Origin: Galactobacter sp.
GTDB lineage: Bacteria > Actinomycetota > Actinomycetes > Actinomycetales > Micrococcaceae
Assembly: GCF_022712295.1 (NCBI RefSeq)
Contig: NZ_JALAGT010000171.1
Location: forward strand, 1 to 45,414
Length of the DNA: 45,414 bases
Reading direction: 5' to 3'
Below the pieces are notes generated by a model. The model was not told where the DNA came from. It saw only the letters and a list, made by a program, of their open reading frames with translations, and did no database searches. A program made the position numbers and the translations under genes. Positions 1-7,554 of the stretch are shown here, piece by piece. Every line of letters starts with the position of its first letter. The first letter of the stretch is position 1.

Positions 1-1
1 C

Positions 2-1021
2 CTCACCGGCTGGGCCAGGGAGATCTTGGCGGATCGGTCCTTGTTGCGTCATCGCGCCCCCTGGGGTCGAGCGGTGGCGGACGACCCCACCGCGGCGCAC
101 GATCCCCATCACACGGCGAGGATCCCGCATCTGGCGTGGGAGGTAATGAAGAAGGCGCTGCGTGCCGGCCCGGTGCTCGTTCAGGTCGCCAGAACGGGAT
201 TCGTGCCCAGTCTGGGCTGCGCACAATGCCGCACGCCCGCACGCTGTCCGGAATGCTCTGGACCCTTGGCGTTGCACGGACGGAGCACGGAACCCGTGTG
301 CCGCTGGTGTGGACGTTTCGACCGCAACCACCGCTGTCAGGCCTGCGGCAGTCCCCGGCTGCGCGCGGGCACCATCGGTGCCGACCGCACGTCGGAGGAG
401 CTCGGCAGGTCGTTCCCGGGGGTACCCGTGGTGCGGTCCACCGGCGCGGACTCCGTCCGGGAGGTGGGGGAGGACCCGGTCATCGTGGTCTCGACACCCG
501 GAGTGGAGCCGGTGGCCGAGGGCGGGTATCCGGCCGTGATCCTGCTCGATGCCGACCTGCAGGTTTCCGCAGAGGGGTTACGGACCGGCGAGGACACACT
601 TCACCGGTGGTTCGCCGCGGCACGGCTGGCCAGGTCACGGGACGACGGCGGGGTGGTGGTGCTGACCGGTCACGCCTCGGCCCTGGCCCAGGCCCTGGTG
701 CGTTGGGATCCTGCCGGGCAGGCCCAACGAGAACTCGCCGAGCGGGGACAGGCGGGACTGCCGCCCGCCGTACGGTGTGCCACCGTTTCCGGCCCCAGTC
801 ACGTGGCCGAGTCCTTCGTCGATGACGTCGCCGAGGGTGCGCCCATCCGCGCGGTAGGACCGACCCCCACCGATGAGGAGGGGGAATCCCGCTGGATCCT
901 CTTCTTCCACCATGCCGACGGCGCCCGCGTCACGCAGGTACTACGGCACCGGCGCATCCTGGGGGCCGTCCGTCGAGATCCGGTCCTGCGCGTCAAGGTG
1001 GACGACTCAGCCGACCTCTGA
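2..1021 (+). CDS. priA: Primosomal protein N' (PriA), C-terminal part, cut by window edge
   Basis: The open frame runs in from the left edge, so the true start lies outside; the first in-frame start-like codon (TTG at 26) is internal. The visible part has the PriA zinc-binding cluster of paired cysteines (CAQC, CPEC, CRWC, CQAC; roughly 70-110 residues in), followed by the C-terminal helicase-like lobe. PriA binds stalled forks and reloads the replisome. No helicase motif such as a canonical motif V or VI is obvious, which fits the known degeneration of actinobacterial PriA as a helicase. The 3' end overlaps the convergent hydrolase gene by 15 bp. Identity is secure from the cysteine pattern; function as an active helicase is doubtful. 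Confidence 0.9.
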   Translation, partial: LTGWAREILADRSLLRHRAPWGRAVADDPTAAHDPHHTARIPHLAWEVMKKALRAGPVLVQVARTGFVPSLGCAQCRTPARCPECSGPLALHGRSTEPVCRWCGRFDRNHRCQACGSPRLRAGTIGADRTSEELGRSFPGVPVVRSTGADSVREVGEDPVIVVSTPGVEPVAEGGYPAVILLDADLQVSAEGLRTGEDTLHRWFAAARLARSRDDGGVVVLTGHASALAQALVRWDPAGQAQRELAERGQAGLPPAVRCATVSGPSHVAESFVDDVAEGAPIRAVGPTPTDEEGESRWILFFHHADGARVTQVLRHRRILGAVRRDPVLRVKVDDSADL

Positions 1022-1939
1022 GGTGGTTCCGAGGAAGTTCTCGACGAAGGCGGCGGCAGAAGCCGGCGTCTCGTAGTGGATCAGATGACCCACGTCCGGG
1101 ATCACGTCGAGTTGGGCGTCGGGGATCATCGCGGCCAGCCGCTGTTGGCCCTTGACCGAGCCGAGCGGATCCTTCTCGCCCGCCACCAGCAGGGTCGGGA
1201 TCGTGATCGTCGAGGCAACGTCTCGCACGCTGTGGGTGATGGATGAAAGATAGGCGCTCAAGAGCGTCTCCGGGTCGGAGAAGGCCGCGAAGTAGGTGCG
1301 GTGCTGATCCCGAACGTACTCCTTCACCGAGGGATCCCTGCTGGTGAGCATCGCGGCCGTCGTGATGTCCACAACCAGCCTGGCCCTGAGGATCGCCTCG
1401 CCAAGACGACGCGGCAAGACCGCGCTGAGCTCGTAGTACCCGGCCACCACGGCCGTGGACAGCGCCTGGGACGCCGAGGTCTGCAGCGCCGGCCTGCAGA
1501 TCGGGTTGACCAGAACCAGACGTGAGAAGAGCTCCGGACGGGCAGCGACCGTGTTGGCCGCCACCACCGAACCGAAGGAGTGCCCCAACAGGACGGTGGA
1601 GGCCGGCAGGTCCAGGACCTCGGCCAGCTCCGTCACCACGGGGACGTAGCCGGGGGCGCTGTGGGTGAAGCACGGATCGGTGAAGGGCGTCGAGGCCCCG
1701 AAACCCGGAAGGTCCGGGACGATCACCGTGTGGTGGGGCAGTGCGTTGACGAGGCGACGCAGCCCGTGGTGATCTCCGCGGAAACCGTGGACGGCAAGAA
1801 CGATACCGTGTTGAGGACCTGCGGCAGGGTAGAGCCACGTGCGGACGCGAGCGCCACCGACCTCCACGCTGAACGCCAGCGCCTCGCGGTCGTCGGCCAG
1901 AGGCGGGTCCATGGGGGTGGTTACGGAATGGTGGGGCAC
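1007..1939 (-). CDS. Alpha/beta hydrolase
   Basis: The 310-residue protein has an alpha/beta-hydrolase fold. The HGFRG oxyanion-hole motif lies near residue 51, the nucleophile elbow GHSFGS has Ser121, an acidic residue follows in EKDPLG, and the catalytic His is in DVGHL near the C-terminus. There is no signal peptide, so it is probably cytoplasmic. The start is GTG at 1939; an ATG nine codons in (1912) is possible but has no ribosome-binding site. It lies 10 bp downstream of the SorC regulator gene on the same strand, so the two are probably cotranscribed. That could tie it to glycerol or lipid metabolism, for example monoacylglycerol or glycerol-ester hydrolysis, but this is only context. 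The substrate cannot be read from the sequence. Confidence 0.88.
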   Translation of the reverse strand: MPHHSVTTPMDPPLADDREALAFSVEVGGARVRTWLYPAAGPQHGIVLAVHGFRGDHHGLRRLVNALPHHTVIVPDLPGFGASTPFTDPCFTHSAPGYVPVVTELAEVLDLPASTVLLGHSFGSVVAANTVAARPELFSRLVLVNPICRPALQTSASQALSTAVVAGYYELSAVLPRRLGEAILRARLVVDITTAAMLTSRDPSVKEYVRDQHRTYFAAFSDPETLLSAYLSSITHSVRDVASTITIPTLLVAGEKDPLGSVKGQQRLAAMIPDAQLDVIPDVGHLIHYETPASAAAFVENFLGTTSEVG

Positions 1940-1949
1940 CCGTCCAACC

Positions 1950-2978
1950 TTAGTGTCCGCCGTGGCGGACGGTGGCGGAGGTATGCGGGCGCGGGAGGTG
2001 AGTGGCGTCCGCCAGCGCGCGCGCTGCGGACTCGTCCACGATCACGTGGGTGAACAGTCCGGCATTGAGGGCGCCGTGGAGTCCGGCGACCTTGCCGCGC
2101 CCGTGAGCCACCCCCAAGCGGATCGGCACTGCCTGAACCGTCTCGAAGGTGGGCCCGGTGGACCGGGCGTTGAGCGGAATCGAGTCGTGGGTGCCATCGG
2201 ACCTGAAGAAACGCGTGGCGAGGTCACCCGCCACGGCCTCCCGCTCGATGAGTGCGTAGTCCTGCTTGTCCAGGAAGTCCCCGTCGTAGAGGTGGCTTGT
2301 CACCGAGGCGGTCATGGATCCGATGCCCGCCACCAGCATGTCCATCCGCGACTGCAGGTCGAGGATGCGGCTGATGGACCGTTCCTTCCAAAGGTGATCC
2401 CGGGTCACGGGGTCGTCGAAGAACGCGGGTACGGGGAAGGACTGCACGTCGGCGTCGAAGGCTCGCGCGAAACGCTGCAGGATGTTCGCCGCGTAGTCCT
2501 GGCCGGTGGAGGTGGGTGAGCCTGCCCCATTGAGCTGGACCACCGTCGACCCGGTCAGCGGATGGCGCATGAGGCGGTGAGCCACTGCCCGGACCGTGGT
2601 GCCCCAGGCCACGCCGAGCACCTGGCCGGAGGCGAACATGGAGCCGATGGCCTGCGCGGCGACGCCCGCCACTCGATCGAGTTCCTGCTCGGCGGAGTCA
2701 CCGACGATGGTGGGGACCACGGTGAAGAGCACCTTGAAGCGCTTGGAGAGGGACTGGGCCAGATCGCGGACGCCGTGAGTGGGATCGTGCAGGCGGATCT
2801 CGACGATCCCGCGTTCCCTGGCCTCTGCCAGAGCCCTTGAAACGGTGGAACGCGAGACGTTCCAATCCTTGGCCAACGCGTCCATGGTGCGCTGTTCCTC
2901 GTAGTATCCGCGGGCTACAGCCAGCAGCATCTGAACCCTGGTGGCCTGAGGATTTGTGCCCTCGGAATGGCTCGTCAT
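1950..2978 (-). CDS. SorC-family transcriptional regulator, likely of the glp genes
   Basis: The 342-residue protein has an N-terminal helix-turn-helix (about residues 30-55, containing WNVSRSTVSRAL). A large SorC-type sugar-phosphate-binding domain follows, with recognisable GVAWGTT and VAGIGSM loops. The start is ATG 2978, preceded by the strong ribosome-binding site AAAGGAGA at a 4-nt spacing; earlier in-frame starts would run into the control region. The gene is divergent from glpD and shares a 142-bp intergenic region holding two perfect inverted repeats. SorC proteins usually sense phosphorylated sugars, so glycerol 3-phosphate or a related triose phosphate is a reasonable inferred ligand. 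This regulator would replace the usual GlpR/DeoR-type control. Family assignment is firm; the target is inferred from position. Confidence 0.88.
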   Translation of the reverse strand: MTSHSEGTNPQATRVQMLLAVARGYYEEQRTMDALAKDWNVSRSTVSRALAEARERGIVEIRLHDPTHGVRDLAQSLSKRFKVLFTVVPTIVGDSAEQELDRVAGVAAQAIGSMFASGQVLGVAWGTTVRAVAHRLMRHPLTGSTVVQLNGAGSPTSTGQDYAANILQRFARAFDADVQSFPVPAFFDDPVTRDHLWKERSISRILDLQSRMDMLVAGIGSMTASVTSHLYDGDFLDKQDYALIEREAVAGDLATRFFRSDGTHDSIPLNARSTGPTFETVQAVPIRLGVAHGRGKVAGLHGALNAGLFTHVIVDESAARALADATHLPRPHTSATVRHGGH

Positions 2979-2987
2979 CGGTCTCCT

Positions 2988-3003
2988 TTGCACGGATGTG
3001 CAA
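2988..3003. promoter_or_regulatory. Perfect inverted repeat before the SorC gene (candidate operator)
   Basis: TTGCACGGATGTGCAA has perfect 6-bp arms around a 4-bp centre. It sits 10 bp upstream of the SorC start and directly downstream of a -10-like TATCTT on the minus strand (3002-3007). A repressor bound here would block its own transcription start. The GTGC half-site recurs upstream of glpD. Confidence 0.55.
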
Positions 3004-3024
3004 GATAGTTGCTCATCTGATCGG

Positions 3025-3099
3025 TTACACACCAGGATTCCATAAGAATGATGTGCGGCACACCTCACCATCATGAGTAGTGTGATGTGCCCCACCACA
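3025..3099 (+). promoter_or_regulatory. glpD promoter region with two operator-like palindromes
   Basis: A plausible promoter has TTACAC (3025-3030) and AATGAT (3047-3052) at 16-bp spacing. TGTGCGGCACA (3052-3062) is a perfect inverted repeat with 5-bp arms, placed at the expected transcription start. A second, imperfect palindrome TGTG...CACA spans 3081-3099. GATGTGC occurs as a direct repeat at 2995, 3050 and 3084. The half-sites match those before the SorC gene, which suggests one protein acting on both promoters. Confidence 0.5.
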
Positions 3100-3120
3100 G
3101 TCGATCAGGGAGGATCACCC

Positions 3121-4872
3121 ATGGCAGCCACGTCGTCGACGCCCGCAGGATCACTGACGGGTCCGGCACCGCAGGGAAGCGCGGTCCGCGCCGCAGTCGG
3201 GGCGCTCACGTCTCGGCCCAAGGCGCAGGTGCTCATCATCGGAGGCGGTGTCAATGGCGTCGCCACCTATCGTGACCTGGCTCTGCAGGGAGTCGACGTG
3301 GCCGTCGTCGAGGCCGCCGACTACGCCAACGGTGCTTCCGGCGCCTCCTCCCACATGATCCACGGCGGCATCCGCTACCTGGAGAACGGCGAGTTCCGCC
3401 TGGTTCACGAATCCGTCCAGGAGCGCAACCGGCTGATCCGCCTGGCCCCCCACTACGTGGAGCCGCTGCAGACCACGATCCCCATGCGCAAGGTGTTCTC
3501 GGGACTGTTCAACGCCCCCATGAAGTTCCTCTTCCACAAGGAGGGCAAGCCCTCGGAGCGCGGCGCCGCCGTGATCCAGGCCGGCCTGACGATGTACGAC
3601 ATCTTCTCCCGCGCCGGCCGCGAGGCCCCTCGGCACTCGTTCACGTGGGGCCGCAAGAAGGTCGCGGAGGAGTTCCCGGAGTTCCGTGAGGACACCAAGT
3701 ACCTCGGCACCTACTACGATGCCAGCGTGCACAACCCCGAGCGCCTGATCATGGACCTGGTCACCGAGGGTGACTCCACCGGCAACGGCCGCAGCGCCAA
3801 CTACGTCATGGCTGTGGGCCACAACGAGGACGGCGTCGTGCTGCGTGACACCATCACCGGCAACGAGTTCAGCTTCGCTGCGGACGTGGTCATCAACGCC
3901 ACCGGCAACTGGGTCGACCCCACCAACAAGTCCCTCGGCGCCGAGACCCGCTTCATGGGCGGGACCAAGGGCAGCCACATCGTCCTTGACCACCCCGAGC
4001 TGCTCGCGGCCACCCGCGGTCGTGAGATCTTCTTCGAGCACGAGGACGGCCGCATCGTGCTGATCTATCCCATGCTCGGACGCGTGCTGGTCGGCACCAC
4101 CGACCTCGACGCCGGACCGGGCGATGAGCCCGTCGCCACGGACGACGAGATCCAGTACTTCTTCGATCTCATCCACCACGTCTTCCCCAAGATCAAGGTG
4201 ACCACGGACCAGATCGTCTACACGTTCTGCGGTGTCCGCCCGCTTCCTCGCCACGACGCCGAGACCCCGGGCTCCGTGTCACGCGACTACCGGGTCGAGG
4301 AGCGCAAGGAGCACGGACGCACCTTCTTCTCCCTGATCGGCGGCAAGTGGACCACGTTCCGAGCACTGTCGGAAACCCTGGCCAACGACACCCTCAAGGT
4401 CCTGGGTGCCCCCCGCCGCGTCTCCACCGAGGAACGCGCCATCGGCGGAGGCAAGGACTACCCGGAAGGTGAGTCGGCCAAGGCCCGCTTCCTGGAGACC
4501 CTGTCGGACACCGGGATCGGACTGGGCCGCGCCACCGTGCTGCTGGAACGCTACGGCACCCGCGCCACGGAGGTCGCCAACTACCTTGCTGCAGGAGAGG
4601 ACAGCGTGCTCGCGGCGAGCGACGAGCTCTCCGTGCGGGAACTGGCCTGGTTCGCCGAACACGAGCAGGCCACCCACACCATCGACGTCTTCGTGCGTCG
4701 CACCAATCTTGCCTTCCGAGGCCTCGTGACCGACGCGCTCATCGCGGAGGTCTCCGAAGGACTCGGCAGCGCCCTCGGCTGGGATGCGCAGCGCATCGCC
4801 GAGGAGAACGATTTCGCTCGTGCCATCCTGGTCGAGCGTCACCGGATGGCCTCCCTCGGGGCCACCCTCTGA
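3121..4872 (+). CDS. glpD: Aerobic glycerol-3-phosphate dehydrogenase
   Basis: This FAD-dependent enzyme oxidises glycerol 3-phosphate to dihydroxyacetone phosphate and passes electrons to quinone at the inner face of the membrane. The 583-residue product has the FAD-binding IIGGGVNG motif at residues 39-46, the GASGASSHMIHGG segment that follows in GlpD, and a C-terminal alpha-helical domain, giving the usual family length. I chose ATG 3121 because GGGAGG stands 8 nt upstream; an in-frame ATG at 3073 would extend into the operator region. It is the first gene of glpD-glpF-glpK, divergent from the SorC regulator. Confidence 0.96.
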   Translation: MAATSSTPAGSLTGPAPQGSAVRAAVGALTSRPKAQVLIIGGGVNGVATYRDLALQGVDVAVVEAADYANGASGASSHMIHGGIRYLENGEFRLVHESVQERNRLIRLAPHYVEPLQTTIPMRKVFSGLFNAPMKFLFHKEGKPSERGAAVIQAGLTMYDIFSRAGREAPRHSFTWGRKKVAEEFPEFREDTKYLGTYYDASVHNPERLIMDLVTEGDSTGNGRSANYVMAVGHNEDGVVLRDTITGNEFSFAADVVINATGNWVDPTNKSLGAETRFMGGTKGSHIVLDHPELLAATRGREIFFEHEDGRIVLIYPMLGRVLVGTTDLDAGPGDEPVATDDEIQYFFDLIHHVFPKIKVTTDQIVYTFCGVRPLPRHDAETPGSVSRDYRVEERKEHGRTFFSLIGGKWTTFRALSETLANDTLKVLGAPRRVSTEERAIGGGKDYPEGESAKARFLETLSDTGIGLGRATVLLERYGTRATEVANYLAAGEDSVLAASDELSVRELAWFAEHEQATHTIDVFVRRTNLAFRGLVTDALIAEVSEGLGSALGWDAQRIAEENDFARAILVERHRMASLGATL

Positions 4873-4886
4873 CCGAATCCAGGAGG

Positions 4887-4921
4887 CTCCCACGGCCGGG
4901 CACAGTCGGCCGCCGCGGGAG
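4887..4921 (+). other. Stem-loop between glpD and glpF
   Basis: CTCCC-A-CGGC can pair with GCCG-C-GGGAG around a 15-nt loop, giving nine pairs and one mismatch. There is no U-tract, so it is more likely a processing or stability hairpin that lets glpD and glpF be expressed differently than a full terminator. This was judged by eye, without a folding calculation. Confidence 0.35.
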
Positions 4922-4973
4922 TGCACACCTGTGAAACGGCACTCATCACCGTCAACCAACAATGGAGTCAATG

Positions 4974-5747
4974 ATGACTGACATCTCGCTGGGACAGGCC
5001 TTCCTGTCCGAGTTCATCGGCACCGGCCTGCTCATCCTCATGGGTGCCGGCGTGGTCGCCAACGTATCCCTCAAGAAGTCCAAGGGCGAGGGTGGTGGCA
5101 CCCTCATGGTCAACTGGGGCTGGGGTATCGCCGTCTTCATCGGTGTTTACGCAGCCTTCGCCACCGGCGGACAGCTGAACCCGGCCGTGACCCTGGCCAA
5201 GGTCGTTGCGGGTCAGGACCTGGCCCCCGGACTGGACGCCAGTTTCGTCAACGTGATCGTCCTGATGGCGGCACAGCTGATCGGTGCCATCGTCGGCGCC
5301 ATCCTGTGCTACCTGGCCTACAAGAAGCACTTCGACGAGCACGACGTCGCAGCCGACAAGCTCGGCGTCTTCGCCACCGGCCCCGCCATCCGCAGCTACG
5401 GCTGGAACCTGGTCACCGAGATCCTCGGTACCTTCGTCCTGATCGTCATGGCTCTGGCCTCCGGCTACACCGACACCGCGGTCGGCCCGCTGTTCATCGC
5501 CATCGTCATCGTGGGTATCGGTGCCTCGCTCGGTGGACCCACGGGTTACGCCATCAACCCGGCACGTGACCTCGGCCCCCGCATCGCTCACGCCATCCTG
5601 CCCATCAAGGGCAAGGGCGGCTCGGACTGGTCCTACGCCTGGGTGCCGGTCGTCGGCCCCCTGATCGGCGGTGTCCTCGGTGCGCTCGTGTACCTGGGCT
5701 ACGTCGGTGTGTTCGGTGAGCCGGCAGCCTTCCTGGCCGCTCTCTGA
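4974..5747 (+). CDS. glpF: Glycerol uptake facilitator (aquaglyceroporin)
   Basis: The 257-residue integral membrane channel admits glycerol by facilitated diffusion. Both signature NPA boxes are present: LNPAV (N69) and INPARD (N195). The Asp after the second box is typical of glycerol-conducting GlpF rather than water-only aquaporins. Six hydrophobic segments can be traced. Three in-frame ATGs cluster at 4962, 4971 and 4974; GGAG at 4964-4967 is best spaced (6 nt) for 4974. It lies between glpD and glpK in one operon. Confidence 0.96.
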   Translation: MTDISLGQAFLSEFIGTGLLILMGAGVVANVSLKKSKGEGGGTLMVNWGWGIAVFIGVYAAFATGGQLNPAVTLAKVVAGQDLAPGLDASFVNVIVLMAAQLIGAIVGAILCYLAYKKHFDEHDVAADKLGVFATGPAIRSYGWNLVTEILGTFVLIVMALASGYTDTAVGPLFIAIVIVGIGASLGGPTGYAINPARDLGPRIAHAILPIKGKGGSDWSYAWVPVVGPLIGGVLGALVYLGYVGVFGEPAAFLAAL

Positions 5748-5790
5748 TCCCCGCTCGCAACGTTCATAAGACAACCGAAGGAGTTTGACC

Positions 5791-7311
5791 ATGGCGAACA
5801 AGAAGTACGTCATCTCGATCGACCAGGGGACCACGTCCTCCCGCGCCATCGTGTTCGATCACGACGGGCAGATCGTGTCCGTTGGCCAGCTGGAACACGA
5901 GCAGATCTTCCCGCACGCCGGCTGGGTGGAGCACGACCCCAAGGAGATCTGGAACAACACGCGTGAGGCCATCGGCCAGGCGCTGTCCAAGGCCTCCATC
6001 ACCCGTCACGACATCGTGTCCGTGGGTATCACCAACCAGCGTGAGACCACCGTGGTGTGGGACAAGTTCACGGGCGAGCCCGTGTACAACGCCATCGTGT
6101 GGCAGGACACCCGCACGCAGAAGATCGTCGAGGAGCTCTCCGCCGACGGCGGCAAGGAGCGTTTCAAGTCGATCGTCGGCCTCCCGCTCGACACCTACTT
6201 CGCCGGCACCAAGATCAAGTGGATCCTGGACAACGTGGAAGGTGCCCGCGAGCGTGCCGAGGCCGGGGACCTGCTCTTCGGCACCACCGACTCCTGGGTC
6301 ATCTGGAACCTGACCGGTGGTGTCAACGGCGGCGTGCACGTCACCGACGTGACCAACGCCTCCCGCACGCTGCTGATGGACATCCGTACCCTCCAGTGGC
6401 GCGAGGACATCGCCCAGGTCTTCGGCATCCCCACCTCCATGCTGCCGGAGATCAAGCCCTCTTCCGGTGAGTTCGGCATCGTCGAGGACAACCAGCTGCT
6501 GCGCGAGGTCCCCATCACGGGTGTCCTTGGTGACCAGCAGTCCGCCACGTTCGGTCAGGCGGCGTTCGATGCAGGGGAGTCCAAGAACACCTATGGCACC
6601 GGCTGCTTCCTCATCTTCAACACCGGTGAAGAGGTCGTCGAGTCCGAGAACGGTCTGCTGACCACCGTGGGGTACAAGCTCGGCGACGAGCCCACCCACT
6701 ACGCGTTGGAGGGTTCCATCGCCGTGGCAGGCTCCTTGGTGCAGTGGCTGCGCGACAATCTGCGCATGATCGACTCCGCCCCGGAGATCGAGAAGCTCGC
6801 CAAGACGGTGGAGGACAACGGTGGCGCCTACGTGGTTCCCGCGTTCTCCGGCCTGTACGCCCCGTACTGGCGTCCGGATGCTCGTGGCGCCATCGTCGGC
6901 CTCACCCGCTACGTCAACCGCGGACACATCGCCCGCGCCGTCCAGGAATCCACGGCCTACCAGACCGCTGACGTCATGGACGCCGTGAACAAGGACTCCG
7001 GTGTGCCGCTGACCGAGCTCCGCGTGGACGGTGGTATGACCGCCAACGAGGACCTCATGCAGTTCCAGGCCGACATCCTCGGTGTGGACGTGGTCCGCCC
7101 CGCCGTCACCGAGACCACCGCGCTCGGCGCCGCCTACGCTGCAGGCCTCGCGGTCGGCTACTGGTCGGATCTGGGCGAGCTCAAGACCAACTGGGCTGAG
7201 GGTAAGCGCTGGACCCCGAACATGGACGAGGCGGAGCGCGAACGCCTGCTGCGCCTGTGGCACAAGGCTGTCACCAAGTCCTTCGACTGGGTGGACGACG
7301 ACGTCAACTGA
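5791..7311 (+). CDS. glpK: Glycerol kinase
   Basis: GlpK phosphorylates glycerol to glycerol 3-phosphate with ATP in the cytoplasm, trapping it for GlpD. The 506-residue FGGY-family protein shows DQGTTSSRA near the N-terminus (phosphate binding), NQRETT (the conserved Arg-Glu pair that binds glycerol), and the C-terminal lobe signature DGGMTANE. ATG 5791 has GAAGGAG 7 nt upstream; a TTG six bases earlier is unlikely. It is the last gene of the operon and is followed by a strong terminator. Confidence 0.97.
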   Translation: MANKKYVISIDQGTTSSRAIVFDHDGQIVSVGQLEHEQIFPHAGWVEHDPKEIWNNTREAIGQALSKASITRHDIVSVGITNQRETTVVWDKFTGEPVYNAIVWQDTRTQKIVEELSADGGKERFKSIVGLPLDTYFAGTKIKWILDNVEGARERAEAGDLLFGTTDSWVIWNLTGGVNGGVHVTDVTNASRTLLMDIRTLQWREDIAQVFGIPTSMLPEIKPSSGEFGIVEDNQLLREVPITGVLGDQQSATFGQAAFDAGESKNTYGTGCFLIFNTGEEVVESENGLLTTVGYKLGDEPTHYALEGSIAVAGSLVQWLRDNLRMIDSAPEIEKLAKTVEDNGGAYVVPAFSGLYAPYWRPDARGAIVGLTRYVNRGHIARAVQESTAYQTADVMDAVNKDSGVPLTELRVDGGMTANEDLMQFQADILGVDVVRPAVTETTALGAAYAAGLAVGYWSDLGELKTNWAEGKRWTPNMDEAERERLLRLWHKAVTKSFDWVDDDVN

Positions 7312-7370
7312 CGCCTGAGCGCGTGAGGGTGCCCCACCCGTCGGGCACGAGACGTGCCGAAGGTCACCTC

Positions 7371-7410
7371 GCAAAAGCCCGGTCCCGCGGAAGCGGGGCC
7401 GGGCTTTTGC
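7371..7410. terminator. Rho-independent terminator after glpK
   Basis: An 18-bp stem with one T-G pair closes a GGAA loop. The outer ends are A4 on the left and T4 on the right, so it can stop transcription in both directions. It ends the glpDFK operon and insulates leuS. Confidence 0.88.
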
Positions 7411-7444
7411 GCTGTTTCACCCTGAGTGTGCGGGGAGATGGCGC

Positions 7445-7554
7445 TAGAATGCACAGGTGCCGATCTCTGCGCTCACGCGCCTGAACGGCACGGTTTGCGA
7501 GGTCCCGACGGGACCCCGCGGTTACTTGAGGAACTAATCGAGCGAGGTTTCACG
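7445..7554 (+). promoter_or_regulatory. leuS promoter and structured leader
   Basis: A -10-like TAGAAT (7445-7450) is followed by about 100 nt of leader. The leader can fold into GTGCCG...CGGCAC (7457-7462 with 7486-7491) enclosing GCGC-TCAC-GCGC (7469-7480), and a second hairpin GGTCCC-GAC-GGGACC (7501-7515). A 26-codon open frame starts at GTG 7457 and ends at TAA 7535-7537, with three Leu codons but no run of them. Attenuators have been predicted before leuS in some Streptomyces; this leader is consistent with regulation but does not show a classical attenuator. Confidence 0.4.

Noticed and set aside
5764..7374. Long minus-strand open frame opposite glpK
   Set aside because: It mirrors the glpK codons; the product is rich in Gly, His, Asp and Val repeats and matches no family I know.
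7501..7525. T-box-like sequence near CCCCGCGG in the leuS leader
   Set aside because: The conserved T-box core (GGTGGNACCGCG) is not present, and no stem I with a Leu specifier codon could be drawn.
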